A stretch of 19,737 bases of DNA from JBARRS01 sp049644345 (GCA_049644345.1 JBARRS010000202.1:1-19737), one strand, 5' to 3'; positions 7,374-14,570 are shown, counted from the first letter of the stretch. The notes: generated from the sequence alone by a model not told the origin. Numbers and translations are program-made.

Positions 7374-8119
7374 AAGCGCCCGCCGCGGGCACGGGCCCGA
7401 GCCGCCGACACCGCATGAGCGCGGGCCTCGAGCTCGTCCTCGAGCGGCTCGAGCTCGGGCGGCTCGCCGAGGCGGCGAGCGAGTGCCTGGACGAGCAGCC
7501 AGTCGGCCAGCCACGGGTTGCGCGGCAGCAGCGGGCCGTGGAGGTAGGTCCCGATCGCGCGGCCCACGTGGCATCCCTCGAAGCCGCTCTCGCCGTCGTT
7601 TCCGAAGCCGGCGATCACGCGTCCGAGCGGCTGGGCGTCCTCCTCGAGCACCGTTCGGCCGGCGTGATTCTCGAAGCCGGCCAGCGTGCGGCGATCGCCC
7701 GGCTCGAGCTCGCACTCGAGCAGGACGTCCCCGATCATCCGTTTGTCGCCGGCAATCGTGTGCAGCGGGAAGACCCCGGCACCCGTCAGCTCGTCGCCCG
7801 ATCGGTCGCGATAGAAACGTCCGAGCAGCTGGTATCCGCCGCAGACGGCGAGGAGCGCCGCGCCTTGGGCCAGCGCCTGGCGCAGCGCCTCGCCCTTCGC
7901 CGCCAGGTCGGGCGCGATCAACGCCTGCTCCCGGTCCTGGCCACCACCGACGTAGTAGAGGTCGTACTCGCCGGCGCCGACCGCGTCTCCAGGCTCGATC
8001 GGGCGCACCTCGAGCTGGATCTCCCGGCGACGCGCTCGTTCTGCGAGGACGGCGATGTTGCCCCGGTCGGCGTAGATGTTCAGGTAGTCCGGATAGAGAT
8101 GGCCGATCAGAAGCTTCAC
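7370..8119 (-). CDS. gatD: Lipid II isoglutaminyl synthase, glutamine amidotransferase subunit
   Basis: GatD supplies ammonia from glutamine to MurT, which amidates the alpha-carboxyl of D-Glu in the lipid II stem peptide. The 249-residue class I (CobB/CobQ-like) amidotransferase has YLNIYADRGNI near the N-terminus, the YYVGGGQDREQ segment, the nucleophile Cys93 in AVCGGYQLLG, and the catalytic His194 in YLHGPLLPRNP. The C-terminal tail is Arg/Ala-rich and low in complexity. The GTG start at 8119 overlaps the murT stop as GTGA, which is typical of a two-subunit enzyme. An alternative annotation as cobyric acid synthase is ruled out by length and by MurT next door. Confidence 0.94.
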   Translation of the reverse strand: MKLLIGHLYPDYLNIYADRGNIAVLAERARRREIQLEVRPIEPGDAVGAGEYDLYYVGGGQDREQALIAPDLAAKGEALRQALAQGAALLAVCGGYQLLGRFYRDRSGDELTGAGVFPLHTIAGDKRMIGDVLLECELEPGDRRTLAGFENHAGRTVLEEDAQPLGRVIAGFGNDGESGFEGCHVGRAIGTYLHGPLLPRNPWLADWLLVQALARRLGEPPELEPLEDELEARAHAVSAARARARGGRF

Positions 8120-9489
8120 GCGGCCCGCTCCCAGTACTGGCGGACGTGGCCGCGCCGGGCGACCAGATCGCGCAACGCAAGCATCGCCGTGTAGGTCGGT
8201 AGCGCCACGAGCTCGCCGCCGGCGGGAGTCAGCTGAAGCGCACGGTCGAGCGCCTGCTCCAGGTCGGGGATGACCTCGATCGCCCGTCGCTCGAGCCCGC
8301 CGTACTTGAAGCGAAGGGCGAGCTCGGCCGCGCGCTCACCGCCGGCCACGAGCTTCTCGAGCCCGGCGAGCAGCGGTTCGAAGTCGACGTCCCAGATCCA
8401 GGAAACGTCGCGGCCGTCGGCGATCTCGTCGTTCAGGCAGACGAGCGCGAGACGGGGAGCACCTCCCGCCAGGAGCGTCCGGATCGCCTCGTTGGCGCCT
8501 GCCGGGTTCTTGATCAGGAGCATGAGCAGGGATTTCTCGCCGATCCGGATCCTTTCGAAGCGTCCGAAAGCGGCGCTGAAGCGCTCGAGCCCACCGCAGA
8601 TTTCGTCAGTAGACGCGCCGAGCGAGCTTGCGAGCGCCGCCGCCGCCAGCGCGTTGTAGACGTTGTAGATCCCCGGCAGGGGGAGCCGGACGCGCCGCGA
8701 CGTGTCCGCCGTCACCAGCTCGAACGAGACGCGGTCGCGGCCTTCGAGCTCGATCTCCCGCGCCCGGACGTCGAGCGGCGGCCGGTGATGCCCGCACGCC
8801 GGGCAACGGTAGTCACCGAGATGCCCGATGTAAGCCGCGGCGTACACGTACGGCGTTCCGCAGCGGACACACCACTTCGAGTCCGCGGCGTGCTGGAGCA
8901 CCGGATACGCGTGACGAGGATCGTCGAGGCCGAAGACGACGGCGCCTGGACGCTCCCGAGCGAGCTCGCCGACCTGCGGATCGTCACCGTTGACGACGAG
9001 CGTCGCATCGGCCGGTAACTCGCGCGCTGTCCCGCGCCAGCGTTGCGCGAGCAGCTCGAGCTCGCCGTAGCGGTCGAGCTGGTCGCGGAAGAGGTTGCCT
9101 AGGCACACCGCACGAGGCCGTAACCGCCGCGAGACCTCGGGCAGCGCCGCCTCGTCCACCTCGAACAGCCCGAGCTCGGCTCCGGACTGCATGAGGAGCG
9201 TCGAGGCGATTCCAGAGACGAGGTTTGCGCCGGAGCTGTTGTGGGCGAGGCGGTAGCGCGACGAGAGGATCTCCGCGGCCATCGCGGTCGTAGTTGTCTT
9301 GCCGTTCGTCGCCGACACGAGCGCCGAGCCCTCCGGCAGCCGCCTCGCGAGCCGGTCGACGGCCCCCGGATCGAGCTTCCAGAGCAGCTTCCCGGGTACG
9401 GTCGTCCCGCCGCCGGTCCGGACCAGCCGCGACAGCCGGCCGACGGCCCTGGCGACGACGATCTCGGCGGAGAGCGGCGGGCGCAGCAC
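8116..9489 (-). CDS. murT: Lipid II isoglutaminyl synthase, Mur-ligase-like subunit
   Basis: MurT is the ATP-dependent Mur-ligase homologue that, with GatD, turns the D-Glu of lipid II into D-isoglutamine at the cytoplasmic membrane face. The 457-residue product has ATP-site SATNGKTTTT (59-68), NSSGANL and LFEVDEAALPE in the central domain, and NLFRDQLDRYGE. It also has the four-Cys ribbon specific to MurT (Cys207, Cys210, Cys229, Cys232 in CVRCG...CPACG), and the C-terminal DUF1727 region with DGRDVSWIWDVDFE, which holds a conserved functional Asp. I chose GTG 9489 because TACGGT lies exactly 6 nt before it with no Shine-Dalgarno. A GTG at 9525 would add 12 residues, but it lies in the likely -35 region. 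Confidence 0.92.
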   Translation of the reverse strand: MLRPPLSAEIVVARAVGRLSRLVRTGGGTTVPGKLLWKLDPGAVDRLARRLPEGSALVSATNGKTTTTAMAAEILSSRYRLAHNSSGANLVSGIASTLLMQSGAELGLFEVDEAALPEVSRRLRPRAVCLGNLFRDQLDRYGELELLAQRWRGTARELPADATLVVNGDDPQVGELARERPGAVVFGLDDPRHAYPVLQHAADSKWCVRCGTPYVYAAAYIGHLGDYRCPACGHHRPPLDVRAREIELEGRDRVSFELVTADTSRRVRLPLPGIYNVYNALAAAALASSLGASTDEICGGLERFSAAFGRFERIRIGEKSLLMLLIKNPAGANEAIRTLLAGGAPRLALVCLNDEIADGRDVSWIWDVDFEPLLAGLEKLVAGGERAAELALRFKYGGLERRAIEVIPDLEQALDRALQLTPAGGELVALPTYTAMLALRDLVARRGHVRQYWERAA

Positions 9490-9495
9490 TCGACC

Positions 9496-9525
9496 ACCGT
9501 ACCCATCCGGGGGAAGGGCGGTCAC
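9496..9525 (-). promoter_or_regulatory. Predicted murT-gatD promoter (leaderless)
   Basis: Reading the - strand, GTGACC (9525-9520) resembles a -35 box. It is followed after 18 nt by the TAnnnT hexamer TACGGT (9501-9496). The GTG at 9489 lies 6 nt further on, about where transcription would begin. This arrangement supports the shorter murT start and a leaderless mRNA. It is based on spacing and consensus only. Confidence 0.45.
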
Positions 9526-9572
9526 CCGAACGAGTGAACTTCGGCGGGCTGCAAGCGGGCCGTCCCCCGCCC

Positions 9573-9607
9573 GGGGGATGTGGCCAACTCCCGGCCCCGC
9601 CTACGTT
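9573..9607 (+). promoter_or_regulatory. Predicted promoter of the subtilase gene with GGGGGATGT box
   Basis: A TAnnnT hexamer, TACGTT (9602-9607), is preceded 21 nt upstream by GGGGGATG (9573-9580). The latter forms an inverted repeat with CCCCC at 9564-9568. The same box and a TAGCTT hexamer occur in nearly the same relative positions before the GGDEF/HD-GYP unit at 11613-11646. Transcription would begin near 9614 and leave a leader of about 78 nt. This may be an activator site or an alternative sigma-factor promoter; the sequence cannot distinguish these. Confidence 0.45.
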
Positions 9608-9613
9608 GCGCTC

Positions 9614-9691
9614 GGTTTTACCGGCGGCGCGCAGAACGTTCGTGCCTCCACTGTGGTCACTGCGGCCCGCGCAAGCGGAGAAGGAGACGGG
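9614..9691 (+). promoter_or_regulatory. Structured 5' leader of the subtilase gene, copy 1 of a shared element
   Basis: The leader contains GTG(9642-9644)/CAC(9658-9660) and CCA/TGG pairs that can form a small hairpin. Its last part, 9660-9689, matches 11695-11725 at 30 of 31 aligned positions, with one T inserted in the other copy. Inside this segment CCGC and GCGG flank a GCAA loop (9667-9678), a GNRA tetraloop hairpin. It is followed by AAGGAGA, which is the Shine-Dalgarno for the ATG at 9692. The hairpin could influence access of ribosomes. I do not recognise a known riboswitch class. Confidence 0.5.
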
Positions 9692-11530
9692 ATGTCGAGG
9701 CATAAGGGAGGGACTCGCGGAGAGATCCGCACGAGCGCCCTCTGGGGAACGGGCAGTCGTGGAGGCGAGTCCCGCTCGAGCGCCCTCTGGGGCAAGGGCG
9801 GACGCGGCCTCGTGACCTCGCTTGCCGCCGTCTTCCTGCTCGGCGTTCCTCTGGTCGCGAGCGCAGACAACGGCTCCAGCAGCGGCGTCGGCGCGGACAC
9901 GTACGTGACGCCCGGCCTGCTCTCGCTGGCGGACAAGCATCCAGGCACGAAGATCCCGGTCATCATCCAGAGCACGGCTGGCGTCTCCGGCGCCGAAAAG
10001 GCGGGGAAGGGCGCCGGCGGCTCGATCGGCAAGGAGCTGAAGCTCGTCGGGGCCGTCTCGGCGACGATCCCCGGCGCTCGGCTCCGCAACCTCGCCCGCC
10101 AGAACGGTCTGACGATCACCTCCGATGCGCCGGTGAAGGTGAGCGGCAGTTCGGCCTACTCCAGCAACCAGATCTGGCCGTACGAGGCCGGGCTTGCGAA
10201 GGGCTGGGACGCGGGCGGAACCGTGCCGGCGATCGCAATCGTCGACTCTGGCATCGACGCTAACCGTGCGGACTTCACCAACGGGACTCGCGTGCTCGCA
10301 AACGTGAACCTGACCACGCTGCCGAACAACACGACGCCCGGCGACGGCCGCGGCCACGGCACTTTCGTCGCGGGCATCGCCGCCGGCTCGGCTCCCGGGT
10401 ATGCCGGCGCAGCGCCCAAGGCTCCGATCGTGATGCTCGACGTCATGGACGACAACGGCATGGCGAGGACGAGCGACGTGATCAGGGCGGCGCAGTGGAT
10501 CCTGACGAACAAGGCCACCTACAACATCCGTGTCGCCAACTTCTCGCTCCACTCGGCGATGCCGAGCAACTTCACGCGTGATCCGCTCGACCAGGCCGCC
10601 GAGAAGCTCTGGTTTGCAGGCATCACCGTCGTTGCGGCCGCGGGCAATTACGGCACCGGCACCGGGCCGAGCCGCGTGCGCTACGCCCCCGGCAACGACC
10701 CCTTCGTGATCACGGTGGGCGCGGTCGACCTCAACAACACGATCGGTGTCGGCGACGATCAGACGGCGCCGTTCTCGGCCTACGGATACACGTACGACGG
10801 CTTCTGGAAGCCCGAGATCAGTGCCCCCGGCCGCTACATGGTCGGCCCGGTCCCGGCCACGTCGACGCTTGCGGTGCAGAAAGCGGCGAACGTGACGAGC
10901 CCCGGCTACATCCAGCTGTCGGGTACGTCGTTCTCGGCCCCGGCCGTCGCGGGCGCCGCGGCGCAGATCCTGGCGCAGCATCCGAGCTTCACGCCGGATC
11001 AGGTCAAGGGCGCGCTGATGGTGAGTGCGAAGAAGGCTCCGAACGCAGTGCCCTATTCGATGGGCGTCGGCGAGCTGAACGCAGACAAGGCGGTGAAGGT
11101 CAGCGCGCCGCCGAATCCGAACCTCGCGCTGGAGAGCTTCGTCGGCCCCGATCCGTCCGGCAGCCTGACCTTCGACGCAGCGGGCTGGACGGTTGCGGCG
11201 AAGGCCAGCGCCTCCTGGGACAGCGTCTCATGGACGGACGTCTCGTGGACCGATGCCGCCTGGGCTCAAGTCGCCTGGGACGACGTCTCCTGGGAAGACG
11301 CCGCCGTGAGCGACGTCTCCTGGGGCGACGTCTCCTGGTTGGATGTCTCCTGGGAGGACGCGGCCGAGGGCGACTCGACCTCCGCTGGCGGCTACCTGAT
11401 GTCGCCGGACGACGCAGCGGCGATCGCCGCCGACCCGGAAATCGCCGTACCGGCAGACTCGCTGCCGTCGACCCTCACGGACACGAGCTCCTCAGCAGCC
11501 GCAGCGACGGTATCGACCTCGCTTCCCTAA
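9692..11530 (+). CDS. Secreted S8 (subtilisin-like) serine peptidase with Trp-repeat tail
   Basis: This 612-residue protein is an exported subtilase. Its long basic N-region carries a duplicated SALWGxGxRG motif (15-24 and 30-39). A hydrophobic segment (about 40-55) and a likely signal-peptidase site after Ala58 (ASA) follow. A propeptide-like stretch precedes the catalytic domain. The triad is Asp185 (IVDSGID), His222 (GRGHGTFVAG) and Ser413 (SGTSFSAPAVAG), with oxyanion Asn319 in AAAGNYG. After the domain come ten five-residue W-x-D-V-S-like units (509-558) and a Ser/Thr/Ala-rich end. The ATG at 9692 has a strong AAGGAGA Shine-Dalgarno 4-5 nt away and gives a good signal peptide. The in-frame extension to 9299 is antisense to murT. 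All catalytic residues are present, so the enzyme should be active; its substrate is unknown. Confidence 0.92.
   Translation: MSRHKGGTRGEIRTSALWGTGSRGGESRSSALWGKGGRGLVTSLAAVFLLGVPLVASADNGSSSGVGADTYVTPGLLSLADKHPGTKIPVIIQSTAGVSGAEKAGKGAGGSIGKELKLVGAVSATIPGARLRNLARQNGLTITSDAPVKVSGSSAYSSNQIWPYEAGLAKGWDAGGTVPAIAIVDSGIDANRADFTNGTRVLANVNLTTLPNNTTPGDGRGHGTFVAGIAAGSAPGYAGAAPKAPIVMLDVMDDNGMARTSDVIRAAQWILTNKATYNIRVANFSLHSAMPSNFTRDPLDQAAEKLWFAGITVVAAAGNYGTGTGPSRVRYAPGNDPFVITVGAVDLNNTIGVGDDQTAPFSAYGYTYDGFWKPEISAPGRYMVGPVPATSTLAVQKAANVTSPGYIQLSGTSFSAPAVAGAAAQILAQHPSFTPDQVKGALMVSAKKAPNAVPYSMGVGELNADKAVKVSAPPNPNLALESFVGPDPSGSLTFDAAGWTVAAKASASWDSVSWTDVSWTDAAWAQVAWDDVSWEDAAVSDVSWGDVSWLDVSWEDAAEGDSTSAGGYLMSPDDAAAIAADPEIAVPADSLPSTLTDTSSSAAAATVSTSLP
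9733..9792 (+). repeat. 15-nt direct repeat encoding SALWG, 45 nt apart
   Basis: GAGCGCCCTCTGGGG occurs at 9733-9747 and again at 9778-9792. The 45-nt period is 15 codons, and the surrounding codons also encode related residues (R-T/S-S-A-L-W-G-T/K-G-S/G-R-G). It is an in-frame duplication in the region ahead of the signal-peptide hydrophobic core. It may be a recognition motif or a recent duplication. Confidence 0.8.
11216..11365 (+). repeat. In-frame 15-nt tandem repeat encoding W-x-D-V-S pentapeptides
   Basis: Ten consecutive five-codon units start at the codons for residues 509, 514, 519, 524, 529, 534, 539, 544, 549 and 554. Nine begin with TGG (Trp) and one with Val (539). Asp is frequent at position 3 and Val-Ser or Ala-Ala fills positions 4-5. 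At DNA level the unit resembles TGGGACGACGTCTCC, with drift between copies. It forms the C-terminal tail of the subtilase. Confidence 0.9.
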
Positions 11531-11612
11531 CGGACCGAGTGGAGTGCCGGGGCCGGTCCAGCGCCGGTCCCGGCGTCCCTCGTTCGGGGGATTCTCCTCC
11601 CCTCCCCAAAAC

Positions 11613-11646
11613 GGGGGATGTCCCCCTCAGTGGTGCCCCGTAGCTT
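11613..11646 (+). promoter_or_regulatory. Predicted promoter of the GGDEF/HD-GYP unit with GGGGGATGT box
   Basis: GGGGGATG (11613-11620) is followed 20 nt later by the TAnnnT hexamer TAGCTT (11641-11646), matching the layout before the subtilase. Here GGGGGA-TG-TCCCCC (11613-11626) is a perfect 6-bp inverted repeat, and a further GGGGGAT sits at 11586-11592. Transcription would start near 11653. The 295-bp stretch 11531-11825 otherwise holds the structured leader and a small ORF. Confidence 0.45.
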
Positions 11647-11652
11647 GCGGGA

Positions 11653-11725
11653 AGAAGCGCGCGACGTGGTGCGCCACGTCAAAGGCTTCTGTTCCTGCGG
11701 CCCGCGCAAGCGGAGATAGGAGACG
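11653..11725 (+). promoter_or_regulatory. Structured 5' leader of the GGDEF/HD-GYP unit, copy 2 of the shared element
   Basis: Nested complementary segments are visible here. AGAAGC (11653-11658) pairs with GCTTCT (11685-11690), enclosing a 7-bp hairpin GACGTGG/CCACGTC with a TGCG loop (11663-11680). After this comes the segment 11695-11725, which matches the subtilase leader and includes the CCGC-GCAA-GCGG tetraloop hairpin (11702-11713). The internal hairpins differ in sequence between the two leaders while the 3' segment is nearly identical, which resembles a cis-regulatory RNA with a variable stem. No known class is recognised. Confidence 0.5.
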
Positions 11726-11736
11726 TGAGGCGACGG

Positions 11737-11829
11737 ATGTGGGCTGAGCGGCAAACCGGCAACTCATTTGCCACCGCCTTCCAAGACGGTGACGCAGCGG
11801 AGCCGGAGCCCGTCCTTCCGAGGTCATGA
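11737..11829 (+). CDS. Putative leader peptide coupled to the GGDEF/HD-GYP gene
   Basis: A 30-codon ORF starts at ATG 11737 and ends in TGA at 11827-11829, overlapping the next ATG (11826) as ATGA. A GTGAGG sequence at 11725-11730 gives a reasonable Shine-Dalgarno with 6-nt spacing. An in-frame GTG at 11725 would extend it to 34 codons and lies right after the conserved AGGAGAC. The product begins MWAERQTGN and has no hydrophobic segment or known domain. The large gene has only a weak AGG before its own start, so coupling to this ORF would explain its translation. It may instead be unprocessed leader sequence with a chance ORF. Confidence 0.45.
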   Translation: MWAERQTGNSFATAFQDGDAAEPEPVLPRS

Positions 11830-14570
11830 GCGCCGTCCCGACAACCTTCGTCGACGATGTCGGTGGTCCCGGCAACGACGGCACGAGGCTCGCACCTCGC
11901 GCGGCGGCCTACTTCTTCGTCGTCGCCGTGGCGACGACGTGTGTGGCGATTCCGCTCCTCACGCACCTGAAGACGACGATGAACGGTTGGCTCGCGTTCG
12001 GCGCGCTCGGCGCGAGCGCGGCCGTCGCCCAGCTGTTCGTGGTGCGCACGCCCAGAAACCAGTCGTACCACGCCACGATCGCCTTCCTGATCCCGGCCGC
12101 GATCCTGCTGCCACCGGAGCTCGTCGCGCTCGTCGCGGTCGCACAGCACATTCCGGAGTGGCTCAAGAGCCGCAACGCCTGGTACATCCAGACCTTCAAC
12201 ATCTGCAACTGGACGCTCTCGATGCTCGCGGCGTGGGGGAGCTTTCACGCGATCGACGGCGCACACGGCCTGATCGCCGACAGCAGCGTCCGCTTTGCTC
12301 TCGGAGGCTTCGCCGCCTCGGCGGCGCTCGTGGCCGTCAACCACATCGTGATCGCGCCGATGCTGCACCTTGCGCGCGGGCACTCGATCCGCGAGCTCGG
12401 CGTCTTCTCGTTCGAAAGCCTCTCGACCGATCTCGTCCTCGCGACACTCGGCGTGGGAATCGGCGCGTTCTGGAACGTGAATCCCTGGCTGATCCCCTTC
12501 GCGGTCACGCCGCTGCTGCTGATCCACAGATCGCTGTCGGTGCCGCAGCTCCAGCAAGAGGCGCGGGTCGATCCCAAGACCGGCCTCTTCAACGCGCGCT
12601 ACTTCGCCGCGATGCTGACCGAGGAGCTCGAACGGGCAGCGCGCTTCGAGCGGCCCCTTTCGCTGATCATGGCCGACCTCGACCTGCTGCGAGACATCAA
12701 CAACACGTACGGGCACCTCGCCGGCGACGCCGTCCTGCAGGGGATCGCCGAGGTCTTTCGCGGCCAGCTCCGCCACTACGACGTGCCTGCGCGCTTCGGC
12801 GGCGAGGAGTTCGCGATCCTGTTGCCCGAGACGCAGCCCGAGCAGGCGTTCGAGATCGCCGAGCGAATTCGCCGTGCGGTCGCCGACCGTCGTTTCGACG
12901 TCGAAACCTCGAGCGAACCGATTCGCGCCACCGTCTCGATCGGCGTCGCCGGCTTCCCGCGGGACGGTCTCGACTCGAACGAGCTGATCCACCAGGCCGA
13001 CCTCGCCGTCTATCGGGCGAAGCTCCAGGGCCGCAACCGCGTCCTCGACGCGAGCAACGAGCCCTTGGTGCTGCCGGACAAACGCTCCGGACCGCTCGTC
13101 GCTGTCCCGGAAGACGGCGACCACGTCGTCCCGCTTCCAGCGCCGATGGAGATCATCCCGCTTCAAGAGCGACGGCATCCGAGACCGCACGCGGTGCACG
13201 GCCCACGCTTCTTCGCGCTCTCGAAGCGGCTCGCGGTCCTCGTCGGGCTCGTCGCCTTCGTCGGCGCGGCGACCGGTACGGCGGGGCTTGTCTTCGGCCA
13301 GTCGACCGACATTCTCGGACTGATCGCGATCATCGCGCTCGTCGGGGCCGGCCAGGCGCTCGCGCTCCAGGTCGACGACGGCACCATCTCCGTCAGCGCC
13401 GTCGGCGCGCTCGCCGGCGCGGCCATCTTCGGCCCGCGCGCCGCTCTGCCGCTGGCAGTCACCACGGCGGCGCTCGAGTGGAGCGCGCGACGCGCCGTGT
13501 TCCATCAGGCCCTCTTCAACATCGGCGCACTCTCGCTCGCCTCCCTCACGGCGGCCGAGGTCTTCAGCGCGCGCTACTTGTTCACCGGTGACCTGCGCAC
13601 CCTCGCGACCGTCTCGGCCGGCGCAGCCGCCGGCCTCGCCTACTTCGCCGTCAACACGGGGCTGCTCAGCTTCGCGCTCGCCGTCGAGGGGCACGAGCGC
13701 TGGTGGCGTGCTTGGCACGAGCGCTTCGCCTGGCTGACGCCTCACTATCTCGTCTATGGCTTCATCGGCGGCGTGATCGCAGTCGGCTACGGGCCCCTGC
13801 ACCTCTACGCGCTTGCGGTGTTCGCCGTCCCGCTGCTGTTGATGCGCAAGACGCAGGAGGCATATCTCCGGCACACCCAGCGCAGCGCGCAGAAGCTGCG
13901 CGAAGCGGCGGAGACGATCCAGACGCAGAACATCTCGCTCGAGCAGGCGAACCGGCTGCTCAAGGAGCGTTCGACCGCGGCGATGGAGTCGCTGTCGGCG
14001 ACAGTCGACGCGCGTGACGCATACACAGCGGGTCACTCGCGCCGCGTCCAGCAGCTCGCCCTCGCGATCGGCCGCGAGCTCGATCTCTCACAGCCGGAGC
14101 TCGACCTGCTCGGGCACGCGGCCCTCTTCCACGACATCGGCAAGCTCGCCGTGCCCGATTCGATCCTGCTGAAGCCGGCCACACTGACGGACGACGAGTG
14201 GGGGCTGATGCAGCGTCACGCTGACGAGGGCGCGCGCATCATCGACCGGCTCGGGTTCTTGAACGACGCGGTGCCGGCGATCCGGCACCACCACGAGCGC
14301 TACGACGGCACCGGTTATCCGACCCGGCTCAAGGGTGAGGAGATCCCGCTGGGCGCACGGATCATCCACGTCGCCGACGCGCTCGACTCGATGCTGACGA
14401 CCCGCATCTACCGCGCCGCGCGACCTGCGGCCGAGGCCCTCGAGGAGCTTCGATACGCCGCCGGTACGCAGTTCTGCCCGCGCGTCGTCGCGGCGCTCGA
14501 GCGGATCCTGCCGGTCGACGGGGTGAGCAACCCCGACGAGCGGCGCCCGCGCGTGCTCGCGGCCTCGTAG
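11826..14570 (+). CDS. Membrane bifunctional c-di-GMP protein: TM-GGDEF-TM-HD-GYP
   Basis: This 914-residue protein joins both opposing c-di-GMP activities. An N-terminal multi-spanning region (about 27-235) precedes a GGDEF domain (about 245-410). The active loop is RFGGEEF (323-329), the product-inhibition RxxD I-site is at 316-319, and D284/N292/D301 match metal- and substrate-contact positions, so cyclase activity is likely. A linker leads to a second multi-spanning region (about 465-673), a predicted coiled coil (about 680-720) and an HD-GYP domain (about 725-890) with HD 769-770 and HHERYDGTGYP (822-832). HD-GYP domains hydrolyse c-di-GMP to GMP. ATG 11826 overlaps the preceding short ORF. 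Which activity dominates, and the signal sensed by the membrane regions, cannot be told from sequence. Confidence 0.93.
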   Translation: MSAVPTTFVDDVGGPGNDGTRLAPRAAAYFFVVAVATTCVAIPLLTHLKTTMNGWLAFGALGASAAVAQLFVVRTPRNQSYHATIAFLIPAAILLPPELVALVAVAQHIPEWLKSRNAWYIQTFNICNWTLSMLAAWGSFHAIDGAHGLIADSSVRFALGGFAASAALVAVNHIVIAPMLHLARGHSIRELGVFSFESLSTDLVLATLGVGIGAFWNVNPWLIPFAVTPLLLIHRSLSVPQLQQEARVDPKTGLFNARYFAAMLTEELERAARFERPLSLIMADLDLLRDINNTYGHLAGDAVLQGIAEVFRGQLRHYDVPARFGGEEFAILLPETQPEQAFEIAERIRRAVADRRFDVETSSEPIRATVSIGVAGFPRDGLDSNELIHQADLAVYRAKLQGRNRVLDASNEPLVLPDKRSGPLVAVPEDGDHVVPLPAPMEIIPLQERRHPRPHAVHGPRFFALSKRLAVLVGLVAFVGAATGTAGLVFGQSTDILGLIAIIALVGAGQALALQVDDGTISVSAVGALAGAAIFGPRAALPLAVTTAALEWSARRAVFHQALFNIGALSLASLTAAEVFSARYLFTGDLRTLATVSAGAAAGLAYFAVNTGLLSFALAVEGHERWWRAWHERFAWLTPHYLVYGFIGGVIAVGYGPLHLYALAVFAVPLLLMRKTQEAYLRHTQRSAQKLREAAETIQTQNISLEQANRLLKERSTAAMESLSATVDARDAYTAGHSRRVQQLALAIGRELDLSQPELDLLGHAALFHDIGKLAVPDSILLKPATLTDDEWGLMQRHADEGARIIDRLGFLNDAVPAIRHHHERYDGTGYPTRLKGEEIPLGARIIHVADALDSMLTTRIYRAARPAAEALEELRYAAGTQFCPRVVAALERILPVDGVSNPDERRPRVLAAS

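Noticed and set aside
9606..9674. Closing stem TTGCGC/GCGCAA around the subtilase leader.
   Set aside because: If TACGTT (9602-9607) is the -10, transcription begins after the 5' strand of the stem, so the stem would not exist in the RNA. The smaller GCAA hairpin is kept instead.
9299..9691. N-terminal extension of the subtilase by 131 codons.
   Set aside because: It is antisense to murT, lacks motifs, and the ATG at 9692 has a strong Shine-Dalgarno and gives a proper export signal.
9526..9691. Known riboswitch classes (c-di-GMP-I, c-di-AMP, cobalamin, FMN) in the subtilase leader.
   Set aside because: The diagnostic conserved blocks of these classes are not present in readable order in either leader. 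A covariance search with Rfam models would be decisive.
8984..10981. 665-codon open frame on the - strand across murT and the subtilase.
   Set aside because: It crosses two unrelated genes and an intergenic region, is dominated by Arg and Ala, and contains frame-shifted copies of the murT sequence.
11679..14036. 785-codon open frame on the - strand opposite the GGDEF/HD-GYP gene.
   Set aside because: It is Arg/Asp/Glu/Ala-rich with no domain or motif, and it mirrors the third-position GC bias of the real gene.
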